Part shown: piece after piece, positions 9,301 through 17,484 of the stretch | Layout of the letters: every line of letters begins with the position of its first letter | Position numbering within the stretch: position 1 is the first letter of the stretch | Origin: Dyadobacter sp. SG02 | GTDB taxonomy: Bacteria; Bacteroidota; Bacteroidia; Cytophagales; Spirosomataceae | Direction: 5' to 3' | Length of the DNA stretch: 64,000 nt | NCBI RefSeq assembly: GCF_900109045.1 | Contig: NZ_FNYL01000015.1 | Location: 124,001 to 188,000 of the forward strand | Made by a program: the position numbers and the translations under genes | The notes under the pieces: generated by a model | Databases searched by the model: none | Told to the model about the DNA's origin: nothing | Seen by the model: only the letters and a program-made list of their open reading frames with translations

Positions 9301-10686
9301 CATTCGCTCCTCAAACAAAAGCCCAACTGGCATTGCGTGGAGGATATGGACCCCGTGATCCCGATGACGATGATTTTCGAGGTTTTCGGCGACATTGCCC
9401 GCGAGCAGGCGCCCGGGCTACGCGTGCGGAAGATCATGGCGATCAAGGTATTCCAATGGATGAATGTGGTAGAACCGTTCCGCGAAACCGTTACCGGCGA
9501 GTGGAAAAGCCCCGACCGGGTTTACCTCGATCTTGACAAATATGCCAATGCGGAAGTGTTGCTCTCGGAAACGAAAGGCGTGCCCGAAACCAATGGCTAC
9601 GACATCGGTGAATCGCTCGGTATCAACATTACACCCGGGCAGATCTACCGCGAAAATATGTTCCACGGCCCCGCTTACCAGGGCATCCGGGAGGTAGTAA
9701 GTGTTTCTCAAAACGGCATTACAGGCCTCATTTCCGGTGACGCGGGCAAAGGTTCCTTGCTCGATAATGCCGGACAGCTCTTCGGCCTCTGGCTGCAACT
9801 CACGCTGACCAAAGACCGTATCGCATTTCCGGTGAAGATCAATGAGGTGGAATTTTATGGCGAAATGGAAGATCAGGAAGGCATTTTCGAATGCACCTGC
9901 CGTCTTATCGAACTTACCGAAGATACCGCTACCGCCGATTTCATCCTCAAACGCGACGGAAAAGTATGGTCTATCATCCGCGGCTGGCAGAACCGCCGCC
10001 TGGAAATCGACGACAAGCTCTGGAACGTCTCGATGGCCCCGTTACAAAACGTGTTGTCCGACGAAGTGGCGCCCGGGGTGTTCCTGTTCCGCAATGCGTA
10101 TCAGCGCGTTGTTTCATGGGATTTTATATTAAAAAGATATTTCAACCAGCCCGAAAAACGGTATCAACGGGGGTTAATGCCTAACAAAAAGAAGGAATGG
10201 ATGATCAGCCGGGTGGCCGCGAAGGACGCCACGCGCATGCTCCTGCTGCGCGAACGTAAGGAGGCATACTTCCCGATCGAATTTGAAATACGGTCGGATG
10301 AGGTGGGCAAGCCGTTCCTCGACGGATCTATGACGGGCGGCATCCATATTTCGCTTGCGCACAAAAACCTGGAAGCAGTCGCGATTGCCAGTGAAAAGGG
10401 CCCGGTAGGGATCGACATCGAAGAAATACAGCCTCGGAGCGCGGGCTTTACGGAGATCGTGTTCACACCTGCCGAACTGGCGCTGCTGGCAGGCCGCGAC
10501 CAGGACGAATGGATGACGCGGTGCTGGGTGGCGAAGGAGGCATTCGGCAAAATGCTCGGAAAAGGACTGATGGGCAACCCGAAAGTCTATCAAATTGAGG
10601 AGATTAAAGAGAATGCATTACGCATTCAGGATACATGGATCAATACTATCAAACATTTTAATTACATCATCGGATGGACCAACTGA
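6301..10686 (+). CDS. Iterative PKS: KS-AT-DH with fused 4'-phosphopantetheinyl transferase
   Basis: This protein of 1,461 residues starts at the ATG at 6301 (an in-frame TTG lies at 6289), 25 nt after the first megasynthase. The ketosynthase spans ~5-430 with Cys215 (AACASS), EAHGTG and an IGHAMPAAG motif. The acyltransferase spans ~540-830 with Ser632 (GHSLGEW). A proline/glutamine-rich linker with a 15-bp tandem repeat follows. A double-hotdog dehydratase-like region (~985-1215) has candidate His1001 (IDHSL) and Asp1155 (LLDNAGQ). The C-terminus (~1330-1450) is a Sfp/AcpT-type phosphopantetheinyl transferase with GIDIEE (Asp1372) and the WVAKEAFGK motif (Lys1412, Glu1413). It probably activates the two integral ACPs and the free ACP in cis. 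It complements the first megasynthase, which lacks DH. It is translated just before the ACP, with which it overlaps by 13 nt. Both KS domains retain the active Cys, so neither is an obvious chain-length factor. Confidence 0.92.
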   Translation: MKRNADIAIIGMSGIFPGAGDLNAFWENIRTGVDAIETVPESRMGSLFFEENGSATATHQAVDRFYCRRGGFIDDYAEFDPIQFGILPLAVEGTEPEQLLTLSLAHKALVDARAFSNGANFAKTGIIIGKGNYTGPGATRAIEIVRTGQQIVEVLQSILPDLKSEDLEKIKAEFQQKKGRFSADTAMGLIPNLTASLVANRLDLGGTAYTLDAACASSLLAIDHAVQELNSGRADMMIAGGVHACQNAPFWSIFHQLGALSKNQQIRPFDQRADGLLIGEGCGFVVLKRLSDALANGDRIYAVVQGVGVSSDGAGASVMSPTVHGQVKAIRQAWDMAGISTDQIGYLEAHGTGTPLGDKTELETLASVFGPQNGGTKAGIGSVKSMIGHAMPAAGIAGVIKTVLALYHGQLPPTLHCEEPVEALADTRFEPVKRLTDWQQSGLPRYAGVNAFGFGGINAHVVLEGWDKSPRNQTKNAVENSANVPPRDEVLLLARPTHEALLTALQTGEKETGAGNYRVAVFEPTPERIAKAIKIVTKNNIWRNKQDIWYTNEPLLANGGKTAFLFPGLDGLAGGEIDSVADYFNLPRFEAGETSEEQSVFNTAMKLLEKSRILDSAIKKLGIKPDMNAGHSLGEWLAGRSSGLASEASVLQLLTRLNPELFEVKNTKFLAVGCGYDQLKPWLEGKEDIYLSIDNCPQQVILCGTIEAVEDFSAILRAHQIFHQQLPFQSGFHSPFVKDKLDRILDGLETMEFQPTTIPLWSATTLDVYPESFDEIRSLSVEHLVKPVRFRELIGKLHTQGVRMFVQVGSGGLVGFVDDTLKGQPYSAIASNVPIRGGLQQIQRVMAALFVEGKVIDLAFMGIETQQASQRKPMKLQLGSPFVTQLDALKKITFSQPKKELALDDLANPVMRALSSNLDEIAWVQAEIAGLIRNRPMVPPAARNTVQPGVPNGIQPDRFKHQIQHQPPQDRLPQDRPPQDRLPFKKQLDISLQNSPWLIDHSLLKQKPNWHCVEDMDPVIPMTMIFEVFGDIAREQAPGLRVRKIMAIKVFQWMNVVEPFRETVTGEWKSPDRVYLDLDKYANAEVLLSETKGVPETNGYDIGESLGINITPGQIYRENMFHGPAYQGIREVVSVSQNGITGLISGDAGKGSLLDNAGQLFGLWLQLTLTKDRIAFPVKINEVEFYGEMEDQEGIFECTCRLIELTEDTATADFILKRDGKVWSIIRGWQNRRLEIDDKLWNVSMAPLQNVLSDEVAPGVFLFRNAYQRVVSWDFILKRYFNQPEKRYQRGLMPNKKKEWMISRVAAKDATRMLLLRERKEAYFPIEFEIRSDEVGKPFLDGSMTGGIHISLAHKNLEAVAIASEKGPVGIDIEEIQPRSAGFTEIVFTPAELALLAGRDQDEWMTRCWVAKEAFGKMLGKGLMGNPKVYQIEEIKENALRIQDTWINTIKHFNYIIGWTN
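9202..9246 (+). repeat. Three 15-bp tandem repeats in the interdomain linker
   Basis: Units starting at 9202, 9217 and 9232 read CCGCAGGATCGCCTG with a single change in the middle copy, and encode a PQDR(L/P) pentapeptide three times. They lie between the AT and DH parts of the second megasynthase, where a flexible linker is expected. Slippage at this site could change linker length in frame. Confidence 0.9.
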
Positions 10687-10973
10687 TACAGGACTACAAG
10701 CTGGGCAAAGAGGAGATTTTTGAAACCCTGAACCAATTCATCACCGAGGTGATCGGCGAGGAATTTGTGGAGGAAATGGATATTACCCCTGCCAGCTCTT
10801 TTACCAAAGACCTTGAAATGGACAGCATTGAGATCGTCGCATTCTCGGAAAAAGTCAAAAACCATTTCGGCTCCAACATCGATTTCACGGGCTGGCTGTC
10901 GAATATGGATTTGGACGAAATCATTCAGCTGAAACTCGAAAACATCATCAATTACATTCAGGAATGCCAATAA
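10674..10973 (+). CDS. Free-standing acyl carrier protein
   Basis: This 99-residue protein is acidic and has the acyl carrier fold signature, with the phosphopantetheine attachment Ser51 in LEMDSIEIV. It would carry acyl chains for loading, transfer to the acyltransferases downstream, or release. It overlaps the end of the second megasynthase by 13 nt and the start of the hydrolase by 10 nt, so the three are translationally coupled. Its sequence differs from the two internal ACPs (DSIE rather than DSIK after the modified Ser), suggesting a different partner. A D-alanyl carrier or a fatty acid ACP role is possible but less likely here. Confidence 0.92.
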   Translation: MDQLIQDYKLGKEEIFETLNQFITEVIGEEFVEEMDITPASSFTKDLEMDSIEIVAFSEKVKNHFGSNIDFTGWLSNMDLDEIIQLKLENIINYIQECQ

Positions 10974-11743
10974 TCAACCTGCCGAATGTCCGCCTGCACG
11001 TACAGGAACTGAATCCCGAAGGCCAGGAAACGATCATCATGGTCCACGGGATGTTCAGCAACCTGGCTGTGTACTATTTTAATATCGCCCCCCTGCTCGC
11101 GAAGCATTTCCGCGTAGTGCTGTTCGATATGAAGGGCCATGGCATGAGCGAAAAAGTACCCACCGGCTACGACCTCACTTCGATGACCAACGACCTCCGC
11201 GACCTGATGGACGCGCTGGGCATCGGACAGGCACACCTGGCGGGTTACAGCTACGGCGGTCTCGTGGCGCTGAAAATGGCAACCCGTTTCCCGGATCGCG
11301 TCGGCAAGCTGGCCATCATCGAAGGCCCCGACCCCAGCGAGCAGGAAACGCTCACGATCATCGACACGTACAGCAGGGAGTTTCTGATCCATTACATCGA
11401 AAACTTCGCGGACACGACGCGCCTGCTCGCGGGCAAGCGGCAGTTGGAGAAAAACCACCGGATGTATGAGTTTCTGTTCAATGAAACTTCCATCCGATCG
11501 GATATGGAGGCGGAAAAGGCCTTTTTCAATGATCCGGCGGTGGCCGCTATTGCGCACGAGACGCTACTGATCTACGGAGAAGAATCCAACTGCGTGCCCT
11601 CGGGCCGCACGCTGGCTTCGAGAATCCCGAATGCAACGCTCGTGCTGGCGCCGGGCGATCACAACATACCGGTACAGCAACCGGAGGTAATTGGAAAGGA
11701 GCTCGAAAAGTTTCTCGAAGCGGCTTCTTTACCCGTCGGCTGA
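10964..11743 (+). CDS. Alpha/beta hydrolase, probable chain-releasing thioesterase or acyltransferase
   Basis: This is a 259-residue alpha/beta hydrolase with the oxyanion VHG motif at ~27-29, nucleophile Ser96 in GYSYGG and a C-terminal catalytic His in GDHNIP. The acid is probably a Glu in IYGEES, where most relatives have Asp. It has no signal peptide, so it acts in the cytoplasm. It overlaps the ACP gene by 10 nt and is the last gene of the first block of the cluster. A role in hydrolytic release or editing of the ACP-bound chain is inference from position. Its stop codon lies in the loop of a perfect hairpin (11733-11752), so the last residues (LPVG) come from a repeat element. Confidence 0.85.
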   Translation: MPIINLPNVRLHVQELNPEGQETIIMVHGMFSNLAVYYFNIAPLLAKHFRVVLFDMKGHGMSEKVPTGYDLTSMTNDLRDLMDALGIGQAHLAGYSYGGLVALKMATRFPDRVGKLAIIEGPDPSEQETLTIIDTYSREFLIHYIENFADTTRLLAGKRQLEKNHRMYEFLFNETSIRSDMEAEKAFFNDPAVAAIAHETLLIYGEESNCVPSGRTLASRIPNATLVLAPGDHNIPVQQPEVIGKELEKFLEAASLPVG

Positions 11744-11752
11744 AGCCGACGG
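11733..11752. repeat. REP-like palindrome overlapping a stop codon
   Basis: The sequence CCGTCGGCT-GA-AGCCGACGG is a perfect 9-bp stem with a two-base centre. It contains the TGA stop of the hydrolase. It shares the GGCT-NN-AGCC core with the eight palindromes of the array that follows. No T tract follows on either strand, so it is not a canonical intrinsic terminator. Confidence 0.75.
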
Positions 11753-11848
11753 TAATAGATAGGCGAGATGGGAGTTTATGAGGAGGTGATTGTGGCTGAC
11801 GCGCTGGCCTGCTTTGGCTAAAGCCATGCGTGTGGGGTGCACGAGTGG

Positions 11849-12464
11849 CCCCAGGCTGAAGCCTGGGGTTGGGTCGAGGCGACGGTGCACAGTGCCAGTA
11901 TGCTACGCAGTCTCATCCCGATCGATACACTAACCCAAGGCTTCAGCCTGGGTTGGGCAGAGGCGACGGTGCACAGTGCCAGTATCCTACGCAGTCTCAT
12001 CCCGATCGATACACTAACCCAAGGCTTCAGCCTGGGGATGGGCAGAGGCGACGATGTATAGCACCAGGACGCTACGCACACTCAGCCAGATCGATACACT
12101 ACCCCAAGCTTCAGCCTGGGGGTGGGCAGATGCGACGATGCATAGCACCAGGACGCTACGCACACTCGTCCAGATCGATACACTAACCCCAGGCTTCAGC
12201 CTGGGGGCGGGCAGAGGCGACGATGCACAGCACCAGGACGCTACGCACACTCGTCCAGATCGATACACTTAACCCAGTCTTCAGCCTGGGGGTTGGGCAG
12301 AAGCGACGATGCACAGCGCCAGGACGCTACGCACCTTCAGCCCGATCGATACACTTAACCCCAGGCTTCAGCCTGGGGGTGGGCAGAGGCGACGATGCAC
12401 AGCACCAGGACGCTACGCACACTCGTCCCGATCGATACACTAACCCCAGGCTTCAGCCTGGGGG
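11849..12464. repeat. Array of eight palindromes with ~85-bp period (REP/BIME-like)
   Basis: Eight copies of a palindrome of the form CCCCAGGCT-TC-AGCCTGGGG are centred near 11858, 11943, 12026, 12111, 12196, 12281, 12368 and 12453, so the period is 83-87 bp. The ~65-bp spacers are themselves repeated and contain CGATCGATACACTAA plus a GACGCTACGCAC block. The first copy has GA instead of TC at its centre. Spacers fall into two subfamilies, the first two versus the last five, which suggests local amplification. A period that is not a multiple of three and stop codons argue against coding. The array fills most of the 767-bp gap between the PKS/ACP/hydrolase block and the glycosyltransferase/acyltransferase block. 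No RAYT transposase is visible in the window. The remaining flank (11753-11848) has a further GGCTAAAGCC palindrome near 11816. Confidence 0.9.
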
Positions 12465-12510
12465 CCGATGCAAGACAGCACGACGACACATAACATACAA
12501 GACAGACAAC

Positions 12511-13707
12511 ATGCCCAAATACGCCTTCATCGTCCCGCCACTCACCGGCCATATCAACCCGACGCTCAGCGTAGGCGCGGAGTTACTGGCATTGGGGCAC
12601 GAGGTGGCGTGGATCAGCCTGGACGAACAGTTACAGTCCAAACTGCCCACCGGCGGCCAGTTGCTGGTGATCCGCTACGACCAGGACGATTCCGAAAAGC
12701 AGGCCAACGCCGAATACCTCGATATCATTACCAAAAAGAATGTGTACGGCATCGAGAGCATCAAGTTCCTGTACGAAGAAGTGCTCGTGCCGCTGAACCG
12801 CTACATGTTCGACGGCATGATGCAGCTCCTGCAAGGCTGGCAGCCCGACGTTGTGATTAACGACCACCAGGTTTTTGCGGGCGGTATGGCCGCGCATTTG
12901 CTCGATATTCCTTACGCTACTTCGGTAACCGCCCCGGCAGCCGTGAAGATGATGGAAGATCTGCCCAAAATCCATGAATGGGAGTTGAAACAGATCATCG
13001 GCTTGCAAAAGGAACTCGGTATCGAAGGCGAAAAATCGCTCGCGACTTCCGAATTGCTGACACTCGTTTTCACTTCCAGGGAATTTTTTGGGGAGATGGA
13101 GTTGCCGGCTTATTACCGCTTCCCGGGACCGGTGATCAGCAACCGCATTGCCGATATTCCTTTCGATTGGGCAAAATTAAAGGCCCAAACCGTTCCCAGA
13201 ATCCTGATTTCCATTGGCACCACATTCGATCACCAGTTCAAAAAGGACTTCTTTGCCAAGGTGATCGAGGCATTCGGTGACGAGGAGGTGTTTGTAGTAG
13301 TGGTTTCGGACGAAACGTTATTCGATTCCTGGCCTGCGAATTTTTTGGTACAACCACGCGTACCGCAGCTCGAACTCCTGCCCTACCTCGACGGCGTAGT
13401 GTGCCATGCCGGCCATAATACCATTTCCGAGGCATTATCGAACGGGTTACCACTCGTGGTGATCCCGATCGCCTACGACCAGTCGCACGTAGCCGGGCGC
13501 GTGGTCGCTAACGGGTGCGGAGTGCGGCTCAATTTCAACCGTTTCAAAGCGCCGCACCTCAAAAATGCGGTCAATGATATATTAAATGATCCGGGTTACC
13601 GGCTCGCGGCGCGACGCATCCAGGCCTCTTTCGAGCAGGCTGGCGGCACCCGAACTGCGGCTCAGTGGCTCGGCCAGATACCCGTTAATGTCTTCCAGAA
13701 TGGCTAA
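12511..13707 (+). CDS. GT1-family (MGT/UGT-like) glycosyltransferase, first of tandem pair
   Basis: This 398-residue protein starts at the ATG at 12511; a longer frame running back into the repeat array is an artefact. The N-terminal acceptor half has PPLTGHINPTLSVG with the usual catalytic-base His region. The C-terminal donor half carries a PSPG-like motif (CHAGHNTISEAL, then a Pro-Ile-Ala-Tyr-Asp-Gln end), the DQ pair being the sugar-contacting residues. The family transfers a nucleotide-activated sugar onto lipids, carotenoids or polyketides. It overlaps the next glycosyltransferase by 8 nt. Here it probably glycosylates the PKS-derived chain (inference from context). A role like zeaxanthin glucosyltransferase CrtX cannot be excluded, but no carotenoid genes are near. 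Confidence 0.88.
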   Translation: MPKYAFIVPPLTGHINPTLSVGAELLALGHEVAWISLDEQLQSKLPTGGQLLVIRYDQDDSEKQANAEYLDIITKKNVYGIESIKFLYEEVLVPLNRYMFDGMMQLLQGWQPDVVINDHQVFAGGMAAHLLDIPYATSVTAPAAVKMMEDLPKIHEWELKQIIGLQKELGIEGEKSLATSELLTLVFTSREFFGEMELPAYYRFPGPVISNRIADIPFDWAKLKAQTVPRILISIGTTFDHQFKKDFFAKVIEAFGDEEVFVVVVSDETLFDSWPANFLVQPRVPQLELLPYLDGVVCHAGHNTISEALSNGLPLVVIPIAYDQSHVAGRVVANGCGVRLNFNRFKAPHLKNAVNDILNDPGYRLAARRIQASFEQAGGTRTAAQWLGQIPVNVFQNG

Positions 13708-14902
13708 ATTCCTTTTTGTAGTACCCCCTTTTTTCGGACACATCAGTCCTACGCTCAGCGTCGGCGCGAGCCTCATCGCCAATGGTCATGAAGTGGCGTG
13801 GACGGGCCTGATCCCCCTTGCCGACAAGCACATTCCCGAAGGCGGGCGCTACATCCTGCCCGAAGCGGAACTCGCGCCGCATCAGGACGAGATCGCCCGC
13901 ATCCTGAAACGCCAGGACGACGGCCCTTCGCTCTCCGGTCCCGAAGTGATGAAACTCGCTTTGGAAGAGACCTATATCCCTTTCGCGCGCATCATGGTGC
14001 CGGGCGTATCGCGCGTGGCAGACGATTTCCAGCCCGACGTGATCGTGAACGACTGCATTACCTTTGCGGGTGCATTGGTGGCGCATCTCAAAGGCATCCC
14101 CTGCGTAACCACGACGCCCGTACCGCCCGATGTGATGGGCGATACGGCCAACTCCGCGCCCAGGATTTTCGAATGGCAGCAGAACCTGATCAAAGGGCTG
14201 CAACGCGAGCTGGGCATTTACGCCGACGAGTTTGTGATCCACTCGCACCAGATGAACATCGTGTTCACTTCCAAAGAGTTTGCCGGGTTCCCGGAGCCGG
14301 AACCGCATATGAAGTTTGTGGGGCCGGTTAAGGGTCGTCCCAATGACACCCCGTTCGATTGGGAGCGTCTCGACAAAGCCACTACACCCAAAGTATTTGT
14401 GTCGCTGGGCACATTGCTGGTCGATATACGTAAGGAATTCTTTTTGAAACTGATCGAAGCATTCGGTAACGAGCCGATTACGATCGTAGCAGCAACCGAC
14501 CCGTCGGTGATCGACGAATGGCCGGAGAATTTTATCGTACAAGACTTTGTACCTCAGGCAGATATTATTCCAAAAATGGATGCGGTGATTTGCCACGGCG
14601 GGTTCAATACCGTGAACGACACGTTCATGAACGGCCTGCCGATGCTTATTACCCCTATTGCCTACGACCATTTCCATACCGCCGCATTGATCGAAAATGC
14701 AGGTTGCGGCATTAAAGTAAGGTATAAAAGGCTGCGTGTGGCCGATGTAAAAAACGCCATGCGGGAATTACTGGAAAATCCGCAGTACCGGACGGCAGCA
14801 CAGCACATCCGCGACACCTTCAGTGCAGCCGGCGGCAATGCGAAAGCCGTTTCATTGCTCGAAGATTTTGCGGTAGCCAACCGTATCACCGAAAACGCCT
14901 GA
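13700..14902 (+). CDS. GT1-family glycosyltransferase, second of tandem pair
   Basis: This 400-residue protein starts at the ATG at 13700, inside the end of the previous gene. It shares with its neighbour the opening pattern PPxxGHI(N/S)PTLSVG and overall length, so the two are tandem paralogues. The donor motif differs: HGGFNTVNDTF replaces the usual Glu-Ala-Leu stretch, and the terminal pair is Asp-His rather than Asp-Gln. In plant UGTs this last position influences sugar choice, so the two enzymes may use different donors or add successive sugars. It is 3 nt upstream of the first acyltransferase gene. Confidence 0.87.
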   Translation: MAKFLFVVPPFFGHISPTLSVGASLIANGHEVAWTGLIPLADKHIPEGGRYILPEAELAPHQDEIARILKRQDDGPSLSGPEVMKLALEETYIPFARIMVPGVSRVADDFQPDVIVNDCITFAGALVAHLKGIPCVTTTPVPPDVMGDTANSAPRIFEWQQNLIKGLQRELGIYADEFVIHSHQMNIVFTSKEFAGFPEPEPHMKFVGPVKGRPNDTPFDWERLDKATTPKVFVSLGTLLVDIRKEFFLKLIEAFGNEPITIVAATDPSVIDEWPENFIVQDFVPQADIIPKMDAVICHGGFNTVNDTFMNGLPMLITPIAYDHFHTAALIENAGCGIKVRYKRLRVADVKNAMRELLENPQYRTAAQHIRDTFSAAGGNAKAVSLLEDFAVANRITENA

Positions 14903-14905
14903 CCG

Positions 14906-16201
14906 ATGAAACGAAACCTGCTTTTCCTCGAAAGGGTGCTCTTCGGCGACGGTACCGAACCGTTTCACGGGGTTTACGCACTGAAAATCAACGGTGCGAT
15001 CGACCACGCCATGCTCGTCCGCGCGCTCGCCCGCTTGCAGGAAAAGTATGCGATGCTGCGTACGGCTATCGCTACCGATACGCTTGGACGCCCCTATTTC
15101 CATACGCCGCCCTCGACACCTCAAATTCCGCTCAGGCTCGTGGAACGAACGGGCGACGACGACTGGAACCGCGAGACCGTGCACGAGCTGGGTACCTCGT
15201 TCAACATCGCCAACGGCCCGCTATTCCGCATTACCTGGATACGCTCGGCAGACGTTTCGGATATGATCATGGCATTTCACCACTGCATGTGCGACGGCGG
15301 ATCGGGCGTAGCGCTCCTTTCCGACCTGCTGACATTGCTCGATGATCCACAGGCTGAAATCGGTAAGGCTCCGGCATTTCAAAGCATTCGGGAGCTGATA
15401 CCGGCGGGAATATTGAACAATGGCCGAAATCGCTTCAAGGCAAAGTTTGCAGCCTCGCTGGTGCATGCAGGACTGGCATTAGGTTCATTGTTTATATCAA
15501 CAAAAAGGAAACCGGCACCTCGTTCGAACGACTACCTGATTAACTGGAAACTGGGCACAGAACCATCCAGGGCGTTGTTTGCCCATTGTAAAACGGAAGG
15601 TGTGACGGTCAACACGGCCATCGGGCTCGCATTAATGGAGGCTTTCAAGTATGTAAATAGCGGCGCGGCACACGGCAAAGCTACTTGCCCGGTGGATATC
15701 CGCCGCTATATGCCCGAGGTGAAGCGCGATATGCTCTTTTCGTATGGATTAGCTTTGAATATCAGTCTGGCACAATCGATCGGAAGCGGTTTTTGGGAAA
15801 AAGCCAAAGCGCTGCAAACGCACGTTTCCAAGCAAATGGCGAAGCTGGACCCCTATGAATTTACCATGATCATGGAGGCTTCGCACGGTTCGGTACACAA
15901 GTTGCGCCGGTTCCTGACCTATGCCAAAGTGGGCAACGATTTTATGTTTTCGAACATGGGTAAACTCGATATTCCTGCCCATTACCGGAATTTCACAGTC
16001 GAAACGATTTACAGCCCGACGGTCATCGGCCCGTTTGCGAACCCTAATACGATCATTACCACCACTTTTAATGGCCAAATGGATTTTTCATTTGTTTCCA
16101 ACGAGGATTTCATGCCCCGCGAAACGGCTGTGCAAATCCGCGAAAAAGCCATGGAAATCCTCTTTGAAACCGTGGCCATACCAGATTCTGTGCGTTTATG
16201 A
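14906..16201 (+). CDS. PapA/condensation-like O-acyltransferase 1
   Basis: This 431-residue protein resembles stand-alone condensation-domain acyltransferases such as mycobacterial PapA5 and alcohol acyltransferases. The catalytic HHxxxDG motif is intact (HHCMCDG, catalytic His126). A C-terminal block (NPNTIITTTFNG, then MDFSF) occupies the position of the solvent-channel motif. No signal peptide or membrane helix is seen. Such enzymes esterify hydroxyls of a sugar or polyketide using acyl-ACP or acyl-CoA. It starts 3 nt after the glycosyltransferase and shares an ATGA overlap with the next acyltransferase, so the three are coupled. Confidence 0.85.
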   Translation: MKRNLLFLERVLFGDGTEPFHGVYALKINGAIDHAMLVRALARLQEKYAMLRTAIATDTLGRPYFHTPPSTPQIPLRLVERTGDDDWNRETVHELGTSFNIANGPLFRITWIRSADVSDMIMAFHHCMCDGGSGVALLSDLLTLLDDPQAEIGKAPAFQSIRELIPAGILNNGRNRFKAKFAASLVHAGLALGSLFISTKRKPAPRSNDYLINWKLGTEPSRALFAHCKTEGVTVNTAIGLALMEAFKYVNSGAAHGKATCPVDIRRYMPEVKRDMLFSYGLALNISLAQSIGSGFWEKAKALQTHVSKQMAKLDPYEFTMIMEASHGSVHKLRRFLTYAKVGNDFMFSNMGKLDIPAHYRNFTVETIYSPTVIGPFANPNTIITTTFNGQMDFSFVSNEDFMPRETAVQIREKAMEILFETVAIPDSVRL

Positions 16202-17484
16202 AAAGAAGGACGGGTTTTCTGGAAGCATCGATGTACGCGGGCAGGGACACGCCGGTGAATGTTTTGTTTCCGGTTAAAATCGAGGGAGAATTGGAGGAAA
16301 CTGCTTTGATCAACGCATTGCAGAAAATCCAGCAAAAACACCCATTCCTGAACGTTACCATGGAAACCGATGGAGCCGGAATCCCCTGGTACGTAACACC
16401 TGACCCGATTTTGCCCATTCCGCTACGGATCGCCGACCGGCACTCGGAAGAAACCTGGCTCGATGAAGCGGAAACCGAATGGGGCACGCCATTTAACCAA
16501 CCGAATGCTCCCCTGGCTCGCCTGACCTGGGTACGTTCCGAAACCGTTTCGGAACTCCTCGTGGTATGCCACCATTGCATCGGCGACGCCACGTCCAGCA
16601 TGGCCATTATGCGCGAATTGCTCGAATGCCTGGCCGATCCCGCCATCGAGTTGCAGCCCTATCCGTCCTATTCACCCGAAAACCTGGTACCCGCGGCCGT
16701 CAGGCGAAATATCCTCAACCGATTGGCCGCCCGGTCGATCGCCGGCATTACCCGGCTGTTCCTGTTGGCGGTTTCCGGCATGAAAGAGGTAGTGAAGGAT
16801 CGCTTTTACACCATTCGCTGGAAGCTGAGCGAGGAAGAAACGGCTACCTTGCTATCGGTTTGCAAACAAGAAGACATTCACCTCAACACCGCACTGATCC
16901 TGGTCTTCATGCGTGCGTTCGAGCGCGCAGCTAATGTGCGCACTAGCGGCAAAATGTTTGCGTCCGTGGATATGCGCCGGTTTTTGCCCGAAATACACAA
17001 AGACCAAATGTTCCCGTTTCCGTCGATGGTAGGCCTTGACACGCCGAAGGACAAGACCGGTTTCCGCGAGCAGGCCAATGCGTTGAAGGAACGTTTGCAC
17101 AAACAAATCGCCCGGACCGACGCCGCCAGGCTCCTGCTTTTCAGCGAATACCTGACACCATTATATCCGCGCAGCATCCGATATGCCAAAGCCGGAAAAG
17201 GCGCCCACGACTTCGCATTCGCCAACATCGGCCGCATTCCCCTGAACGAAACTTACGGATCGATCGCGGTTGCCGAGGTGTATTGCCCCCTGTCAAGGTT
17301 CCCGATGGGCAACCCCTCGAAAGTGTCGGTATCGACATTTCGCGGCCGCATGGATTTCGCATTTCACTCCGAAGAAAAATACATTGCCCGCCAGGACGCC
17401 GATTTCATCATCGGCACGGCGATGCAACTGCTCCGAAAGCATTTAATGGAACCTAAACCCGTTACTACTCAGGATTTGAAATGA
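16198..17484 (+). CDS. PapA/condensation-like O-acyltransferase 2
   Basis: This 428-residue protein is the middle of three tandem paralogues. The motif reads HHCIGDA, so the catalytic His126 and the structural Asp are kept while the Gly is Ala. The C-terminal block reads STFRGRMDFAF. It starts in an ATGA overlap with the upstream gene and ends in another ATGA overlap with the downstream one. Three copies with differing motifs imply separate acylation positions or donors on one scaffold, which is inference. Confidence 0.84.
   Translation: MKRRTGFLEASMYAGRDTPVNVLFPVKIEGELEETALINALQKIQQKHPFLNVTMETDGAGIPWYVTPDPILPIPLRIADRHSEETWLDEAETEWGTPFNQPNAPLARLTWVRSETVSELLVVCHHCIGDATSSMAIMRELLECLADPAIELQPYPSYSPENLVPAAVRRNILNRLAARSIAGITRLFLLAVSGMKEVVKDRFYTIRWKLSEEETATLLSVCKQEDIHLNTALILVFMRAFERAANVRTSGKMFASVDMRRFLPEIHKDQMFPFPSMVGLDTPKDKTGFREQANALKERLHKQIARTDAARLLLFSEYLTPLYPRSIRYAKAGKGAHDFAFANIGRIPLNETYGSIAVAEVYCPLSRFPMGNPSKVSVSTFRGRMDFAFHSEEKYIARQDADFIIGTAMQLLRKHLMEPKPVTTQDLK

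Noticed and set aside
11849-12464. Possible CRISPR array
   Set aside because: The unit is a palindrome with spacers that are themselves repeated, there are no unique ~30-bp spacers and no cas genes in the window.
12223-12510. N-terminal extension of the first glycosyltransferase into the array
   Set aside because: The extension is translated repeat; the family N-terminus (PKYAFIVPP) begins at the ATG at 12511.
11869-12552. Several short frames with repeated peptides (NPRLQPG type) in the repeat array
   Set aside because: The repeat period of 83-87 bp is mostly not a multiple of three, frames shift between units, and the peptides only reflect the DNA repeats.
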